Positions 1 to 6,290 of a stretch of 6,290 nucleotides of DNA are shown here, one piece after another; position 1 is the stretch's first letter; each line of letters opens with the position of its first letter. The position numbers were made by a program, and so were the translations under genes. Source of the stretch: Pseudomonadota bacterium (GTDB lineage Bacteria; Pseudomonadota; Gammaproteobacteria; DAOUQR01); NCBI GenBank assembly GCA_030625525.1, contig DAOUQR010000071.1:1-6290 (forward strand), read 5' to 3'. Under the pieces are notes generated by a model. That model ran no database searches. It was not told the origin of the DNA and saw only the letters and a program-made list of their open reading frames with translations.

Positions 1-2486
1 ATTTGGATCAAATTAAAAAAGTGTTTCAATCTGTCCGCGTCATCAACATTCGGTGCATGATGCCCTATCAATTCGTAGACTTGAGCTAGGATACTGCCAC
101 CTAAACGTTGCTTTCCTTTTCCTAGATCGATAAAAATTAAATCGCTTTCAACTTGAGTATCTAATTCAGGCGTTAGTGTTTTATGAATATTACTGACGGG
201 CGAAAACGCAGTGATCACTAATGACAAAGGAGACGTCACTTGTTTGTCATCCCAAACTGTACGCATGGACATCGAATCTTTGCCCACGGGAATAGCAATT
301 CCTAACTGCGGGCATAACTCCATCCCAATCGCGTGCACCGCATCATAAAGTCCAGCACCTTCACCGGGATGTTTCGCAGCCGTCATCCAATTGGCTGATA
401 ATTTAATATCACTTATTTTTTCAATCTGTGCTGCAGCTATATTCGTAATTGCCTCGCCCACTGCCATGCGTGCTGAAGCAGCGTGATCGATCACCGCAAT
501 CGGTGTTCGCTCACCCATTGCCATCGCTTCGCCCGTCTCACTCAGAAAACCCGCAGCGGTCACTGCGACATCGGCAACCGGTACTTGCCAAGGTCCAACC
601 ATTTGATCGCGCGCAACTAAGCCGGTAATACTGCGATCGCCAATTGTGATTAAAAATGATTTATTAGCGACAGTCGGATGTTGCAAGATTTTTTCAGCGG
701 CTTCTTTTAAATTAATTGCACTCGTATCAAATGCGGTTTTATGAAAGGGGTGATGATTATCTTGTTTAAGCAACTTCGGTGCTTTTCCAAATAATAAAGC
801 CAATGGAATATCAATCGGCGTATTATCAAATTCACCATCGCCGAGAATTAATTGCGGATCAGCCGTTACTTCTCCGACCACGGCATAAATGCAACGTTCA
901 CGTTCTGCTATTTTTTTAAATAATTCAAATTGATCAAATTCAATGGCGAGTACGTAACGCTCCTGAGCTTCGTTACACCAAATCGCTAAGGGTGACATAC
1001 CGGGTTCGGCATTTGGAATTGTGCGTAATTCAAATTTTCCACCGCGATCACTTTGTTCAATGATTTCAGGAATTGCGTTTGATAAACCACCGGCACCGAC
1101 ATCATGAATCGATAAAATCGGATTCTCAGTTCCCATTGCCCAACAACGATCAATCACTTCTTGAACGCGACGCTGCATTTCTGGATTGCTTCGCTGCACG
1201 GATGCAAAGTCTAATTCCGCATCCGACATTCCACTGGCAACCGATGACGCTGCGCCACCACCTAAACCAATTTTCATCGCCGGACCACCCAAGACAATCA
1301 CCAAGGCTTCATCGGGCAAATCGTTTTTTAACACATGTTCTTCTTTAATATTACCTAAGCCGCCCGCAATCATGATCGGTTTATGATAACCCCGCCAATG
1401 ATCGGCAACGGGCATTTCAAAGGTTCTAAAAAAACCGCATAAATTAGGACGACCAAATTCATTATTAAATGATGCGCCACCAATCGGTGCTTGCAACATA
1501 ATATCTAACGCACTCGCGATCGTCTCCGGCTTGCCTAAGGTTTTTTCCCAGGACTGCGTGTAATTTGGGATCAATAAATTCGACGTCATATAACCAGCCA
1601 AACCTGCTTTGGGTTTGCCACCCCGACCGACTGCGCCTTCATCACGAATTTCACCTCCACTGCCCGTTGCCGCTCCTGGGAATGGCGCTATCGCTGTGGG
1701 GTGATTATGCGTTTCAACTTTCATTAAAATATGTTGTGATTCTTTTTGAAATTGATACGCGTTAGAGGTCGGTTCACAATAAAATCGATCGACAGAACCA
1801 CCGCTGATCACCGCACCATTATCTTTATAGGCCGATAAAACATCATCTGGCATACACCGATGCGTGTTTTTAATCATTTGGAATAATGAATGCGGTTTTG
1901 CTTCATTATCAATTGTCCAATTAGCATTAAAAATTTTGTGGCGACAATGTTCGGAGTTCGCTTGCGCAAACATCATGAGTTCGACATCACTGGGATTGCG
2001 CCGCATATCGGTATAGCTGTCTGCTAAATACTGGATTTCATCGTCTGATAACGCTAAACCCAACTGGTCATTCGCACGGCTGATCGCGTCAATGCCCTGA
2101 TTCAATACATCAATCACATCGAACGTTTGAGCTTGATGCTCTGCAAAAAGTTGCTCGCAGCTATCTATATCGTGCGTCGTCATTTCTGTCATACGATCAT
2201 GCGCAGGCGCATCACCTTGATAGAAATGACCGCGTTCAATACGTTGGATTTTATACAAGCCACAATTATGCGCGATATCTGTCGCCTTAGAACTCCACGG
2301 TGAAATCGTCCCCACCCGCGGTACCACAACCGTATAATTATCTTCATCCGCTAAGCTCAAAAATTCATCAGCATTCAGCAATTGCTTTAATTGCGCATAT
2401 TCTTGATCACTCAGGCTAGCACTCGTGCTTACCCAAAAGATTTGATTATCCGACCCTTGAAGTTTGAAAATACGATCCGGTGACAT
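1..2486 (-). CDS. purL: Phosphoribosylformylglycinamidine synthase (FGAM synthase), 5' two thirds of the gene
   Basis: Catalyses the fourth step of de novo purine synthesis in the cytoplasm: FGAR plus glutamine and ATP gives FGAM. Reading the minus strand gives 828 uninterrupted residues before the window edge, about two thirds of the roughly 1,290 residues usual in gammaproteobacteria. Recognisable blocks in order are [15 protein letters not shown] (62-76, N-terminal domain), [11 protein letters not shown] (177-187), [12 protein letters not shown] (255-266), [15 protein letters not shown] (271-285), [16 protein letters not shown] (400-415), [12 protein letters not shown] (460-471), [19 protein letters not shown] (616-634), KLSANWM (695-701) and [10 protein letters not shown] (732-741). 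They match the single-chain PurL from memory. The rest of the second synthetase half and the C-terminal glutamine amidotransferase domain lie outside the window. The start ATG (2484-2486) is well fixed: an in-frame TAA lies eight codons upstream (2508-2510), and AGGGG (2497-2501) sits 10 bases before the ATG. The N terminus is some 20 residues shorter than in E. coli PurL. Family assignment is very sure. Confidence 0.98.
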   Translation of the reverse strand, partial: MSPDRIFKLQGSDNQIFWVSTSASLSDQEYAQLKQLLNADEFLSLADEDNYTVVVPRVGTISPWSSKATDIAHNCGLYKIQRIERGHFYQGDAPAHDRMTEMTTHDIDSCEQLFAEHQAQTFDVIDVLNQGIDAISRANDQLGLALSDDEIQYLADSYTDMRRNPSDVELMMFAQANSEHCRHKIFNANWTIDNEAKPHSLFQMIKNTHRCMPDDVLSAYKDNGAVISGGSVDRFYCEPTSNAYQFQKESQHILMKVETHNHPTAIAPFPGAATGSGGEIRDEGAVGRGGKPKAGLAGYMTSNLLIPNYTQSWEKTLGKPETIASALDIMLQAPIGGASFNNEFGRPNLCGFFRTFEMPVADHWRGYHKPIMIAGGLGNIKEEHVLKNDLPDEALVIVLGGPAMKIGLGGGAASSVASGMSDAELDFASVQRSNPEMQRRVQEVIDRCWAMGTENPILSIHDVGAGGLSNAIPEIIEQSDRGGKFELRTIPNAEPGMSPLAIWCNEAQERYVLAIEFDQFELFKKIAERERCIYAVVGEVTADPQLILGDGEFDNTPIDIPLALLFGKAPKLLKQDNHHPFHKTAFDTSAINLKEAAEKILQHPTVANKSFLITIGDRSITGLVARDQMVGPWQVPVADVAVTAAGFLSETGEAMAMGERTPIAVIDHAASARMAVGEAITNIAAAQIEKISDIKLSANWMTAAKHPGEGAGLYDAVHAIGMELCPQLGIAIPVGKDSMSMRTVWDDKQVTSPLSLVITAFSPVSNIHKTLTPELDTQVESDLIFIDLGKGKQRLGGSILAQVYELIGHHAPNVDDADRLKHFFNLIQ

Positions 2487-2524
2487 AGTAAGTAAGCCCC
2501 TGTGTTTTTAAGTGCGCAACCTTA

Positions 2525-2547
2525 ATCATATACAGGCTTAGGGTCAA
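2525..2547 (-). promoter_or_regulatory. Weak candidate promoter elements for purL
   Basis: On the minus strand TTGACC (2542-2547) is a good -35-like hexamer and TATGAT (2525-2530) a good -10-like hexamer, but only 11 bases separate them, too few for a normal sigma70 promoter. With a 17-base spacer TTGACC would pair with the poor hexamer TAAGGT. The purL promoter should lie in this region because the upstream neighbour is divergent, but the exact elements are uncertain. No PurR-box-like palindrome (ACGCAAACGTTTGCGT type) was seen. Confidence 0.25.
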
Positions 2548-2553
2548 TCCCCA

Positions 2554-2618
2554 GATTTCGTGATGGAATTAATGACTTCAAATTAATCACGAAATCCAAG
2601 GTTTCTTGATTTCGTGAT
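2554..2618. repeat. Three alternating copies of an 11-bp half-site (GATTTCGTGAT)
   Basis: GATTTCGTGAT occurs at 2554-2564, its exact reverse complement ATCACGAAATC at 2586-2596, and GATTTCGTGAT again at 2608-2618. The centres are 32 and 22 bp apart, close to three and two helical turns, so all copies would lie on about the same face of the DNA. The middle copy can pair with either neighbour, giving two mutually exclusive hairpins. The left one has an 11-bp stem extended by AATT/AATT (2567-2570 with 2581-2584). The right one has an 11-bp stem with an 11-base loop, or a 10-bp stem plus a bulge and CAAG/CTTG around a GTTT loop. Neither is followed by a T-run, so they are not simple terminators. 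The third copy overlaps the -35 of the promoter for the gene at 2667. A regulator-binding operator is the favoured reading; a decayed small mobile repeat is an alternative. Confidence 0.85.
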
Positions 2619-2634
2619 GATAACAACCTATTAT
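2606..2634 (+). promoter_or_regulatory. Predicted sigma70-type promoter of the first ATPase gene
   Basis: TTGATT (2606-2611) and TATTAT (2629-2634) are separated by exactly 17 bases, a good -35/-10 pair ending 32 bases before the ATG at 2667. The -35 runs into the third half-site repeat (2608-2618), so a protein bound there would be expected to block RNA polymerase. A ribosome-binding site, TGAGG (2657-2661), follows, five bases before the start codon. This is prediction by consensus only. Confidence 0.55.
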
Positions 2635-2666
2635 AACAATATTGAAAACTCAGCTATGAGGCAAAA

Positions 2667-4106
2667 ATGGCAACCTTTCACGGTCGAAAAAAAGAACTAG
2701 CAATGCTTGGGCGATTTCTGAAGAAAAAATCTGCCAGTTTAATTGTTATTCGTGGCAGGCGCCGAATAGGTAAAAGTCGGCTTGCTCAAGAATATGGTCA
2801 GCAGTTTAAAACGTATATCTTTTCAGGACTACCGCCTGACGATGAACAAAAAATTACAGCTCAAATGCAGCGTGAAGAATTTGCACGGCAAATAAAACGT
2901 GAAACAGGTGTTGGTGGTTTAGCCTCTGATGACTGGGGTGATTTATTTTGGCATTTGGCCCAACACATCAACAAAAACAAATTTAAGGGAAAGGTACTCA
3001 TTGTTCTTGATGAAATAAATTGGATGGGTTCGCTTGATCCTACATTCCTTAGCAAGTTAAAAACAGCATGGGATGATTATTTTAAAAAAAACCCTAAGCT
3101 TGTAATGATATTAAGCGGTTCAATGTCTGCCTGGATTGAACGAAATATATTAAGCAGCACAGGGTTTATGGGGCGCATTTCATTAGATTTAGTTTTAGAT
3201 GAGCTGCCGCTTAATGTTTGTAATGAATTCTGGGGCAAGCACAGAGCTCGTATTTCAGCGTATGAGAAATTTAAAATATTATCTGTTACAGGTGGTGTCC
3301 CTCGCTATCTCGAAGAGATTGACCCACAGCTATCGGCTGAAGAAAATATTGGCATATTAGCCTTTCAGAAAGGTGAATTGCTTGTTGAAGAGTTCGACCG
3401 AATATTTACGGATTTATTTTCAAAACGTAATGAAAAATACAAAACAATCGTCAAAGGGCTTTTAAGTGGTCGGCAAGATTTAAATGGAATTTGCCAACAG
3501 CTTGGTGTCAAAAAAGGTGGGGAAGTCAGTGGATATTTAGATGATTTGGTTGAAACAGGTTTTGTTTCACGAGATTACACATGGAAAATAAAAGGAAACC
3601 TAACATCTTCTCTAAGTAGGTATAGACTAAAGGATAACTATTTAAGATTCTATTTAAAATACATCGAACCCAATAAAAATAAAATAATGGATGAAGGCTC
3701 GATCAAGCCACCTGCTTGGTATACCATCATGGGCCTACAATTTGAAAACCTGGTGATCAATAATCGTAAATTAATCTATCAGGCTTTAGGCCTTGATCCG
3801 AGTGAAGTTATTATAGCCAATCCTTATTTTCAACGTAAAACAGCAGAACATTCTGCTTGTCAGATTGATTTTCTAATCCAAACTAAATTTGACACGCTTA
3901 TACTCTGTGAAATTAAATTTTCACGAGAAAAAGTTGGTTCTTCTATCATAAAAGAAATGGACGATAAGATACGGAAATTAAGGCCCCCACGGAATTTTTC
4001 GACACGCCCTGTCTTAATTCATGTCAATGGTGTTACCGATTCAGTGATAGAGAGTGATTACTTTTTTGCAATTATCGACTTCAGTGATTTTCTTCAGCAC
4101 ACATAA
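2667..4106 (+). CDS. P-loop ATPase with C-terminal PD-(D/E)XK-like domain (COG1672 / ATPase_2-DUF234 type)
   Basis: A 479-residue cytoplasmic protein with no signal peptide or membrane segment. The N-terminal FHGRKKEL (4-11) is the usual lead-in of this family. Walker A is GRRRIGKS (30-37), Walker B LIVLDE (111-116, D115/E116), a sensor-like strand ILSGS lies at 149-153 and a possible arginine finger at R170 (GFMGR). A family-typical TGG (208-210) and EEFDRIF (241-247) lead into a winged-helix-like stretch around 255-305. The C-terminal part has PAWY (349-352), GLQFE (356-360), then QIDFLI (399-404) and CEIKF (414-418). D401, E415 and K417 form the D...ExK pattern of PD-(D/E)XK nucleases, the fold to which DUF234 is assigned as I recall. 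From family knowledge these are AAA+/STAND-like ATPases of poorly known function, common in archaea and scattered in bacteria. Nuclease activity is inferred, not shown. The start is supported by TGAGG five bases upstream. The gene is divergent from purL and convergent with a relative at 4162-5610. Confidence 0.9.
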   Translation: MATFHGRKKELAMLGRFLKKKSASLIVIRGRRRIGKSRLAQEYGQQFKTYIFSGLPPDDEQKITAQMQREEFARQIKRETGVGGLASDDWGDLFWHLAQHINKNKFKGKVLIVLDEINWMGSLDPTFLSKLKTAWDDYFKKNPKLVMILSGSMSAWIERNILSSTGFMGRISLDLVLDELPLNVCNEFWGKHRARISAYEKFKILSVTGGVPRYLEEIDPQLSAEENIGILAFQKGELLVEEFDRIFTDLFSKRNEKYKTIVKGLLSGRQDLNGICQQLGVKKGGEVSGYLDDLVETGFVSRDYTWKIKGNLTSSLSRYRLKDNYLRFYLKYIEPNKNKIMDEGSIKPPAWYTIMGLQFENLVINNRKLIYQALGLDPSEVIIANPYFQRKTAEHSACQIDFLIQTKFDTLILCEIKFSREKVGSSIIKEMDDKIRKLRPPRNFSTRPVLIHVNGVTDSVIESDYFFAIIDFSDFLQHT

Positions 4107-4161
4107 GCAGAGTCCACATGTCCCATCGGCGAAGTAGATACTCACTTTCAGCAAACAAATC

Positions 4162-5610
4162 CTACAATGTAACGAGGCTATCGAGCATCTCTTCAGAGTA
4201 CATCGATTTTTTAATGCCATTGGCTGATACGATGGCCAAGAAAAGCTGTTTTTTTGTTTTCGTTTTGGACTTAAATACATCCATTTTCATTTGTAGATTT
4301 TTGGCTATCTGTTTATCGATATAGAGTGGATCCTGCGTGTGCTTAATTTCGATGATAGTAATAGCATCATCATTTCTGTCAAAGAGTAAATCAATTTGCA
4401 CACCATCCTCATTAGATCCCTTCGAAGATATAAATCGCCATGTATGTGGTATGGCTGTTGGATTAAGCTGGAGCGCTGTACTTATTTGACTGATATGTTT
4501 GTAGCAAATCGTTTCAAAAGCCAGTCCCGACCAACTATACCAGGCAGGTGATTTCATCAATTGCTCCCAATACCCCTTACGCATTCCTTGCGCTAACAAT
4601 GAGTTTTTAATGGGTTCGATCCAGTGAAAATAAAATAAAGAGTATTCGTCGATGACCTTATAATAAATTCCAGATTCTTTTTTGTATGGAATAAAACTCA
4701 TAATAAAACCGTTTTTTTCAAGCTCATTTAAACGAGAAAGCCCCGACTCACCTTTTGGTAATGATTTAACAGTATTAAACAGAGCCTCTTGGCTCATACC
4801 ATAATGGTGCTTTGCAATGGTTCGCACAATCTCAACATAAACAGGGTTTTCGCCAAACAATGCCGCATAGAGTTTATCAAATTCTTCCATCAAAAAACTT
4901 CTACGCCGAAACGCTAATTGTTCAATAACTTGTGTAGAAGAGAGTCCCTTTTCAACCTGATTTAGATAAAATGCAACGCCACCTGTTGCCATGTAAATAT
5001 TCAATATATGCTGATTGTTAAGTTTAATCCCGCGAAGATTTAGAAAACGTTTGGTCTCTCGTAAATTAAAAGGTTCCAAATAAATTTCTCGTGTTACACG
5101 ATTATGTAACCCGCCTTTATTATGAATAATTTTCTTAATGATCCAACTCGTTGCGGAACCACAAATTATTAACTTAATACGCTTATCACCAGACCAGTGT
5201 TCATTCCAAAAATAACTTAACATTTGCAACAATCTGGAATTTTTTGTAACCATCCACGGAAATTCATCAAAAAATAAAATAATTTTTTTGTTCTTATCTA
5301 CAGAGTCGATGGCTTTTGTCAATTGACGAAGAGCCGAGCGCCAATTTTTTCCTGGCGATAAAGCTGCGCCCTTATAAAAAGCATTTGCCAATTGGTCTGT
5401 AAAGTTTTTGATTTGCTCAGTCATGGGAGCATCCTGCGTTCCCGTCACTTTGAAAAACACAGCATTTTTTTTGCTAAAAAATTCTTTAATAAGATAGGTT
5501 TTACCCACTCGACGCCGCCCACAGACTGCCAGGAATTCGGGCTTATTTGACTGATAGGACTGCTCAAGAAGGAGAGATTCTGCCTCGCGACATTGAATGG
5601 TGGTGGACAT
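4162..5610 (-). CDS. Second P-loop ATPase with C-terminal PD-(D/E)XK-like domain (COG1672 / ATPase_2-DUF234 type)
   Basis: A 482-residue relative of the protein at 2667-4106, built in the same order but clearly diverged in sequence. Walker A is GRRRVGKT (31-38) and Walker B ILFFDE (111-116) followed by FPWM. The sensor-like strand is IICGSATSW (148-156), with a possible arginine finger at R171 (GLHNR), TGG (209-211) and MEEFDKLY (241-248). A winged-helix-like segment spans about 257-305, and IEPIKN is at 331-336. The C-terminal domain has SPAWY (354-358), GLAFE (362-366), QIDLLF (405-410) and IEIKH (420-424), giving D407, E421 and K423 as the D...ExK signature. The reading frame stays open upstream to an ATG at 5685, but the start at 5610 is preferred. 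It has TGAGGA four bases upstream, it places the family N terminus correctly before Walker A, and the longer form would translate a palindromic repeat. The biochemical role is unknown; ATP binding is well supported and DNA cleavage is inference from motif. Confidence 0.9.
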   Translation of the reverse strand: MSTTIQCREAESLLLEQSYQSNKPEFLAVCGRRRVGKTYLIKEFFSKKNAVFFKVTGTQDAPMTEQIKNFTDQLANAFYKGAALSPGKNWRSALRQLTKAIDSVDKNKKIILFFDEFPWMVTKNSRLLQMLSYFWNEHWSGDKRIKLIICGSATSWIIKKIIHNKGGLHNRVTREIYLEPFNLRETKRFLNLRGIKLNNQHILNIYMATGGVAFYLNQVEKGLSSTQVIEQLAFRRRSFLMEEFDKLYAALFGENPVYVEIVRTIAKHHYGMSQEALFNTVKSLPKGESGLSRLNELEKNGFIMSFIPYKKESGIYYKVIDEYSLFYFHWIEPIKNSLLAQGMRKGYWEQLMKSPAWYSWSGLAFETICYKHISQISTALQLNPTAIPHTWRFISSKGSNEDGVQIDLLFDRNDDAITIIEIKHTQDPLYIDKQIAKNLQMKMDVFKSKTKTKKQLFLAIVSANGIKKSMYSEEMLDSLVTL

Positions 5611-5620
5611 AAAATCCTCA
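5611..5620 (-). promoter_or_regulatory. Ribosome-binding site deciding the start of the second ATPase
   Basis: On the minus strand TGAGGA (5615-5620) lies four bases before the ATG at 5608-5610. This favours that start over the in-frame ATG 25 codons upstream (5683-5685), whose extension would read through the palindromic repeat. The spacing is a little short but within the working range. Confidence 0.6.
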
Positions 5621-5630
5621 GTAAAATGTG

Positions 5631-5669
5631 TTTTGTTCTGTCTGGAAGAATAGTCCAGACAGAACAAAA
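5631..5669. repeat. Perfect 16-bp inverted repeat with 7-base loop (palindrome copy 1)
   Basis: TTTTGTTCTGTCTGGA (5631-5646) and TCCAGACAGAACAAAA (5654-5669) are exact reverse complements around the loop AGAATAG (5647-5653). The inner 31 bp (5635-5665) is repeated, in opposite orientation, at 5691-5721. Neither strand has a T-run after the stem: T lies on the 5' side and A on the 3' side of both strands. It is therefore not an ordinary terminator. It sits 21 bp before the start codon of the second ATPase gene, in its leader or promoter. Confidence 0.9.
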
Positions 5670-5675
5670 AAGCAA
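5647..5675 (-). promoter_or_regulatory. Weak candidate promoter of the second ATPase, inside palindrome copy 1
   Basis: On the minus strand TTGCTT (5670-5675) and TATTCT (5647-5652) are 17 bases apart. The -10-like hexamer falls in the loop of the palindrome and one stem arm forms the spacer. Match to consensus is modest. If the terminator-like hairpin at 5684-5721 works, the ATPase gene needs a promoter here, which is the main reason for listing it. Confidence 0.3.
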
Positions 5676-5683
5676 ATGCACAC

Positions 5684-5721
5684 AAAAAACGTTCTGTCTG
5701 GAGCGTTCTTCCAGACAGAAC
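5684..5721 (-). terminator. Rho-independent-like terminator downstream of the Fic gene
   Basis: On the minus strand, 14 bases after the Fic stop codon, a 12-bp perfect stem with a 7-base loop (5691-5721) is followed by G and then six T (5684-5689). The stem is about half G/C, so it is of moderate strength. The same hairpin is palindrome copy 2, so the T-run may be incidental. Confidence 0.5.
5691..5721. repeat. Perfect 12-bp inverted repeat with 7-base loop (palindrome copy 2)
   Basis: GTTCTGTCTGGA (5691-5702) and TCCAGACAGAAC (5710-5721) pair exactly around the loop GCGTTCT (5703-5709). Read on the minus strand the loop is AGAACGC, which shares AGAA with the AGAATAG loop of copy 1 on the plus strand. 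The two 31-bp units are thus inverted copies of each other, differing at three loop positions, with 25 bp between them. This arrangement resembles paired REP-type elements or a double operator. Confidence 0.9.
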
Positions 5722-5735
5722 ATAATTACCTTAAA

Positions 5736-6290
5736 CTACCCTAACATACCTTCACGCACAGCTTTTTCAATGTCTGCTACTTCATCATCATGAAGTTCAC
5801 TAAAATAGGTACGTCGCATTTTTTGACCTAAATTCCCATTATTTTGAGCGATGCAGCGAATCGCCCGATCAATTTTTTGATCGGGCATATCGATGATTGC
5901 TTGGATGGCTAATTTTGTTTTGTCATATTTCACAATAAATTCAAGTTCATCCCGAAAGTCTTCATTGATAGTTGATTCGATACATGAAAACAGATATTCA
6001 GCATACAAAGTAAAGTCAATATATTGATAATGTATTTTTGTATCTTGGGCAACAGATAATTCGCCCGAATCATTCAAATCATATTCAGTTATGTTTTTTA
6101 ACAATGGCTTTGAGAATGATTCTAAAATCGCATCATATTGCCTAATGTTTTTAAGCATAACGGCTGATACAGGAAAAATGAGATTATCAGGTGTGAAGCC
6201 TGATTTTGCTAACACATAATGAATAATAAACCGATGGATCCGCCCATTACCATCTTCAAATGGATGCATGAATACAAATCCAAACGACAG
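5736..6290 (-). CDS. Fic-family protein (predicted AMP transferase), C-terminal part
   Basis: The last 184 residues of a Fic-domain protein whose N-terminal part lies beyond the right edge. Fic enzymes usually transfer AMP from ATP to a hydroxyl side chain of a target protein. The fragment opens with LSFGFVFM and then a complete catalytic motif HPFEDGNGRIHR (fragment residues 9-20), including the catalytic H9, the metal-binding acidic D13, the GNG anion-binding loop and R17/R20, so the enzyme should be active. FTPDNLIFPVSAVML follows, then a helical C-terminal region with EYLFSCIESTI and IDMPDQKIDRAIRC, familiar from the larger (about 500-residue) bacterial Fic proteins. No [ST]xxxE[GN] inhibitory motif is seen in this C-terminal part; one in the missing N-terminal part cannot be excluded. 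The stop is TAG at 5736-5738. It shares direction with the second ATPase gene but is separated by 125 bp containing a terminator-like hairpin. The target protein is unknown. Confidence 0.93.
   Translation of the reverse strand: MSFGFVFMHPFEDGNGRIHRFIIHYVLAKSGFTPDNLIFPVSAVMLKNIRQYDAILESFSKPLLKNITEYDLNDSGELSVAQDTKIHYQYIDFTLYAEYLFSCIESTINEDFRDELEFIVKYDKTKLAIQAIIDMPDQKIDRAIRCIAQNNGNLGQKMRRTYFSELHDDEVADIEKAVREGMLG

Noticed and set aside
1635..1655. A further copy of the ATCACGAAATC half-site inside purL (catcacgaatttc).
   Set aside because: It differs in the core and encodes the conserved GEIRD residues of PurL, so the likeness is chance.
1073..1765. Short plus-strand reading frames of 66-91 codons.
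   Set aside because: They lie antisense inside purL, whose frame is intact and shows strong family motifs; they have no recognisable motifs of their own.
2554..2618. A Rho-independent terminator or attenuator formed by the alternating half-sites.
   Set aside because: No T-run follows either hairpin on the plus strand, and much of the array lies upstream of the predicted transcription start, so operator function fits better.
4118..4324. A 68-codon plus-strand frame and a 79-codon minus-strand frame (4041-4280) at the convergent junction.
   Set aside because: They overlap the well-supported ends of the two ATPase genes in other frames and have no family-like features.
5611..5685. A 25-residue N-terminal extension of the second ATPase starting at the ATG at 5685.
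   Set aside because: It would be encoded mostly by palindrome copy 1, has no good ribosome-binding site and lengthens the protein ahead of the family N terminus; the ATG at 5610 has TGAGGA upstream.
5635..5721. A minimal CRISPR array: two 31-bp partly palindromic repeats with a 25-bp spacer.
   Set aside because: The copies are inverted relative to each other, the stems are perfect over nearly their whole length, there are only two units, and no cas gene is present.
5445..5793. Small frames on both strands across the palindromes.
   Set aside because: Their sequence is largely the translated palindromic repeats plus out-of-frame parts of the ATPase and Fic genes.

Overview
The window looks like chromosomal DNA from an A/T-rich gammaproteobacterium. 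The long purL-type purine gene at the left has the full-length E. coli architecture with close motif matches. I cannot place the species. An intracellular or host-associated gammaproteobacterium such as one of the Legionellales would fit, but that is a guess based on base composition and on the mix of Fic and COG1672-type ATPase genes.

Layout: positions 1-2486 (minus strand) hold the first 828 residues of phosphoribosylformylglycinamidine synthase (PurL), open to the left edge and free of frameshifts or stops. Positions 2487-2666 are a divergent intergenic region with three copies of an 11-bp half-site in alternating orientation; the third overlaps the -35 element of a good sigma70-like promoter facing right. 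Positions 2667-4106 (plus) encode a 479-residue ATPase, and 4162-5610 (minus) a 482-residue ATPase. The two face each other across a 55-bp gap. Both have a P-loop ATPase domain of the 'archaeal ATPase' type (COG1672/PF01637-like), a winged-helix-like middle, and a C-terminal domain with a PD-(D/E)XK-like D...ExK signature (DUF234-like). Positions 5611-5735 carry two near-identical 31-bp palindromes in inverted orientation; one also forms a terminator-like hairpin. Positions 5736-6290 (minus) are the C-terminal 184 residues of a Fic-family protein with an intact HPFxDGNGRxxR motif, open to the right edge.

How they may work together: purL is a housekeeping gene of de novo purine synthesis. Everything to its right looks like accessory cargo: two related but clearly diverged ATPase-nuclease-like proteins and a Fic enzyme. 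Each ATPase has its own, different set of palindromic repeats next to its start codon, and in both cases the repeats coincide with the best promoter candidate. This suggests local operators or family-specific DNA targets and is the most unusual signal here. No RNA gene, CRISPR array, insertion sequence or origin was seen.
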